Shown: piece after piece, positions 62,108 to 64,000 of the stretch
Position numbering within the stretch: the first letter of the stretch is position 1
How the letters are laid out: each line of letters starts with the position of its first letter
NCBI RefSeq assembly: GCF_004331265.1
Contig: NZ_SJOO01000015.1
Location: 1-64,000, forward strand
Origin: Enterobacter wuhouensis
GTDB taxonomy: Bacteria > Pseudomonadota > Gammaproteobacteria > Enterobacterales > Enterobacteriaceae
Length of the DNA stretch: 64,000 bases
Direction: 5' to 3'
Notes under the pieces: generated by a model
Seen by the model: the letters and a program-made list of their open reading frames with translations, nothing else
What the model was told of the DNA's origin: nothing
Databases searched by the model: none
Position numbers and translations under genes: made by a program

Positions 62108-62968
62108 ATGTTTTCAGTGGCTGCTGATGCCAGAAATTTGCTGGGAGAGTGCCCAATCTGGTGCGAGAGGACACGCAGGATTTACTGGACTGACATTGAA
62201 GGCTGCGAGCTGCTTGCCCTTGAAGAAGACAGCAGTGTTGTGATGCGCTGGTCCCTGCCTGAGCGCCTCGGATCGTTTGCACTTACTGAAAATTCTGACG
62301 TTTTACTGATGGGACTGGCGTCCCGATTCGCCTTCTGCGATCTGAATACGGGTATCTTTACGCCGGTAGTGGCGTCACCGGGAGGACCGGGAACACGGAC
62401 AGGGGATGGTCGGTGCGACCGCGAGGGTAATTTCGTCTTCGGGACCATGGATGACGGGTACCCCGCGAAAGTCATAGGAAGATTTCACAGGCTAAATGCA
62501 GCGACACTCAGCATTGAGACGCTACCCCTGCCTGAGGTGGCTATCCCGAACAGCATCTGTTTCAGTCCGGACGGCAGCACGATGTATTACTGTGATTCGA
62601 TGCAGGGCCGTATAATGTGCTGTGATTACCCCTCTATGAATAACCAGCGCGTGTTCACTGCAACAGAAGGAAATGGGGCGCCTGACGGCTCCTGCGTGGA
62701 CGCACTGGGCTATGTCTGGAATGCCGAATGGGGAGGAAGCCGTGTTGTACGTTATCGTCCGGACGGAACGACGGAGAGTATCCTGCCCTCTCCAGGAGTT
62801 CAGAGCACTTGCCCGACACTCGCGGGAGAAGCATTCACAACGCTGTATTGTACCAGTGCCAGCGTGGGTCTTTCTGTGCCGTCAAGGCATGATGGAGCGT
62901 TGCTAAGAGCGGAATCAGCCGTATTCCCCGGTTTACCGGAGAGCCGGTTTTCAGCTCACACAGCGTAA
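62108..62968 (+). CDS. SMP-30/gluconolactonase family protein
   Basis: 286 residues, second member of this family in the window. LGECPIWCERTRRIYWTDIEG (metal-binding Glu), TGDGRCDREGNFVFGTMDDG, PNSICFSPDGSTMYYCDS and PDGSCVDALGYVWNAEWGG are the family motifs. Likely a lactonase acting in the same catabolic path as the amidohydrolase 0.6 kb upstream. Only modest likeness to the gene at 7600-8472. Confidence 0.85.
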   Translation: MFSVAADARNLLGECPIWCERTRRIYWTDIEGCELLALEEDSSVVMRWSLPERLGSFALTENSDVLLMGLASRFAFCDLNTGIFTPVVASPGGPGTRTGDGRCDREGNFVFGTMDDGYPAKVIGRFHRLNAATLSIETLPLPEVAIPNSICFSPDGSTMYYCDSMQGRIMCCDYPSMNNQRVFTATEGNGAPDGSCVDALGYVWNAEWGGSRVVRYRPDGTTESILPSPGVQSTCPTLAGEAFTTLYCTSASVGLSVPSRHDGALLRAESAVFPGLPESRFSAHTA

Positions 62969-62998
62969 CCCCTTTGCTATCAGTGCCTACAGGGGGAA

Positions 62999-63046
62999 CA
63001 GAGTCTTTCTCTTCACCATATTCGGGTAGGCAGGAGAAAGACTCTG
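62999..63046. terminator. Bidirectional terminator
   Basis: Perfect 13-base arms CAGAGTCTTTCTC and GAGAAAGACTCTG around 22 bases between convergent genes. Confidence 0.65.
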
Positions 63047-63073
63047 GTATTTATTACAGCAGCTTTAATACGT

Positions 63074-64000
63074 TTATAATGAGCTGCCCGGGGTCAGGTT
63101 TGCATTTATCCAGGCTGCCACGTCGGTAACCGGAATGTCATGGCGTTCATTGAATGTCTGCTTTTTATCCCATGCAACTCCCCGCCCCTGTGCAAAAACA
63201 GCACGATACTTAGACATCATGTCTTGCGGGTTGAGCACGAGTTTATCCATCAGATATTGTTCGCTCCATTCCGTGCAGCTGAAAGGACGGCCAAGCGCTG
63301 ATTGCAGCTTATCTGCTACCTCTGCGTAGGTCAGTGTATCACCGGCGATATACACAATTTCATTCCGGATGCGAGGAGTTGTAAATACGATCGCTGCCGT
63401 CAGCATCCCGATATCATCAGGTGTTGTCAGTGTTATGGTGTTGTCAATACTGCCGAGTGCGTGAACAGTATCGTTCTGCAGATCGACCACACCGAAGTCT
63501 GGTTCGAACAAATAGCTCATGAAGATGCCGGTCGAAATGATGACCCACTCAGTTTCATGCTGGCTGCGTAGTAAATCACGCACGTCAATCTGCGCGTCGA
63601 AGATGTCTTGTGGACTGCCGCGTCCGATGGCATCAAAATCAGCTCCAAACTGCCATGGAAAATATCGTGGAATCCGCGCCTGCAGGGCCGCCTGCGCCAG
63701 TTTCATCGGTGTATTTATTCCGGCCGCGTACCCCGTGCAGCCAACGACTGTGTCAAATTGCGCAAAGAGGCTGGCCAAATCGTCGACAGAACTCATGACG
63801 AGATCGCCCGTGACTATATTAATACCGAGGTTTCTGATTTCCGTGATAACGAATTGTTTTCCAGGTTCATCTGACGTTACGGTACTTTCGCGCAGCAGCA
63901 CGCTGATTTTCGTTCCCTCCACATCTTTTGCCCGAACGGCAAGATTTCGCAGAACGGGGAGGCCCAGCTCACCGGCACCGAGAACGAGGATATTTTCAGA
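63074..64000 (-). CDS. NmrA/isoflavone reductase-like NAD(P)-dependent reductase, 5' end missing
   Basis: 309 codons are visible and the frame runs past the window edge, so the start is outside. Rossmann motif VLGAGELG at the very beginning, then GCTGYAAGINTPMKLAQAALQARIPRYFPWQFG as in aromatic-alcohol reductases of the NmrA family. A GTG at 63922 is in frame but is internal, because the cofactor motif lies before it. Confidence 0.85.
   Translation of the reverse strand, partial: SENILVLGAGELGLPVLRNLAVRAKDVEGTKISVLLRESTVTSDEPGKQFVITEIRNLGINIVTGDLVMSSVDDLASLFAQFDTVVGCTGYAAGINTPMKLAQAALQARIPRYFPWQFGADFDAIGRGSPQDIFDAQIDVRDLLRSQHETEWVIISTGIFMSYLFEPDFGVVDLQNDTVHALGSIDNTITLTTPDDIGMLTAAIVFTTPRIRNEIVYIAGDTLTYAEVADKLQSALGRPFSCTEWSEQYLMDKLVLNPQDMMSKYRAVFAQGRGVAWDKKQTFNERHDIPVTDVAAWINANLTPGSSL

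Noticed and set aside
1..64000. CRISPR array
   Set aside because: No regularly spaced repeats with unique spacers were seen; the only tandem array is the hexanucleotide run at 29135.

Overview
The window is a piece of an enterobacterial chromosome, most likely Enterobacter or a close relative. Positions 1-27190 follow the E. coli K-12 order almost gene for gene: rRNA operon promoters, clpB, pgeF, rluD, bamD, raiA, pheL-pheA, tyrA-aroF, yfiL-yfiR-dgcN-yfiB, rplS-trmD-rimM-rpsP, ffh, ypjD, yfjD, grpE, nadK, recN, bamE, ratB-ratA, smpB and ssrA. Differences from K-12 are an extra SMP-30/gluconolactonase gene between pheA and tyrA, and a PepSY-TM / DUF2946 gene pair between yfiB and rplS.

At the 3' end of ssrA (tmRNA, 26827-27189) sits a genomic island of the CP4-57 type, carrying a close relative of the CP4-57 integrase IntA. 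The island backbone is split. intA lies at 27394-28635. The usual partner genes start again only at 42295: alpA, a DUF3987 protein, a zinc-finger/HNH-like protein, a secreted-protein cassette, DUF932, ArdB-type antirestriction, RadC-like (JAMM), DUF987, and the CbeA/CbtA type IV toxin-antitoxin pair.

Between intA and alpA is about 13 kb of AT-richer cargo. It holds a 1702-residue STAND-like P-loop ATPase gene preceded by nine copies of a hexanucleotide repeat. Convergent to it is a three-gene operon (TerB-domain membrane protein, BrxD-like ATPase, Lhr-like helicase) that matches the Shango anti-phage system. An IS256-family transposase remnant and an unrecognised gene follow. This is the part of the window most likely to hold an undescribed defence function: the Shango part is known, the giant ATPase is not one I can name.

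The island continues with a minus-strand block (zinc-ribbon protein, family 2 glycosyltransferase, 151-residue unknown) that interrupts the gene downstream of cbtA. From 52.7 kb on come accessory metabolic genes: a NimR/NimT-like regulator-exporter pair, nitroreductase and HxlR remnants, a flavin reductase, an NAD(P)H oxidoreductase, an aldo/keto reductase, two LysR regulators, an amidohydrolase, a YdcZ-type transporter, a second SMP-30 protein and an NmrA-like reductase cut by the window end. I did not find a second copy of the ssrA 3' end by eye, so the right boundary of the island is not fixed.
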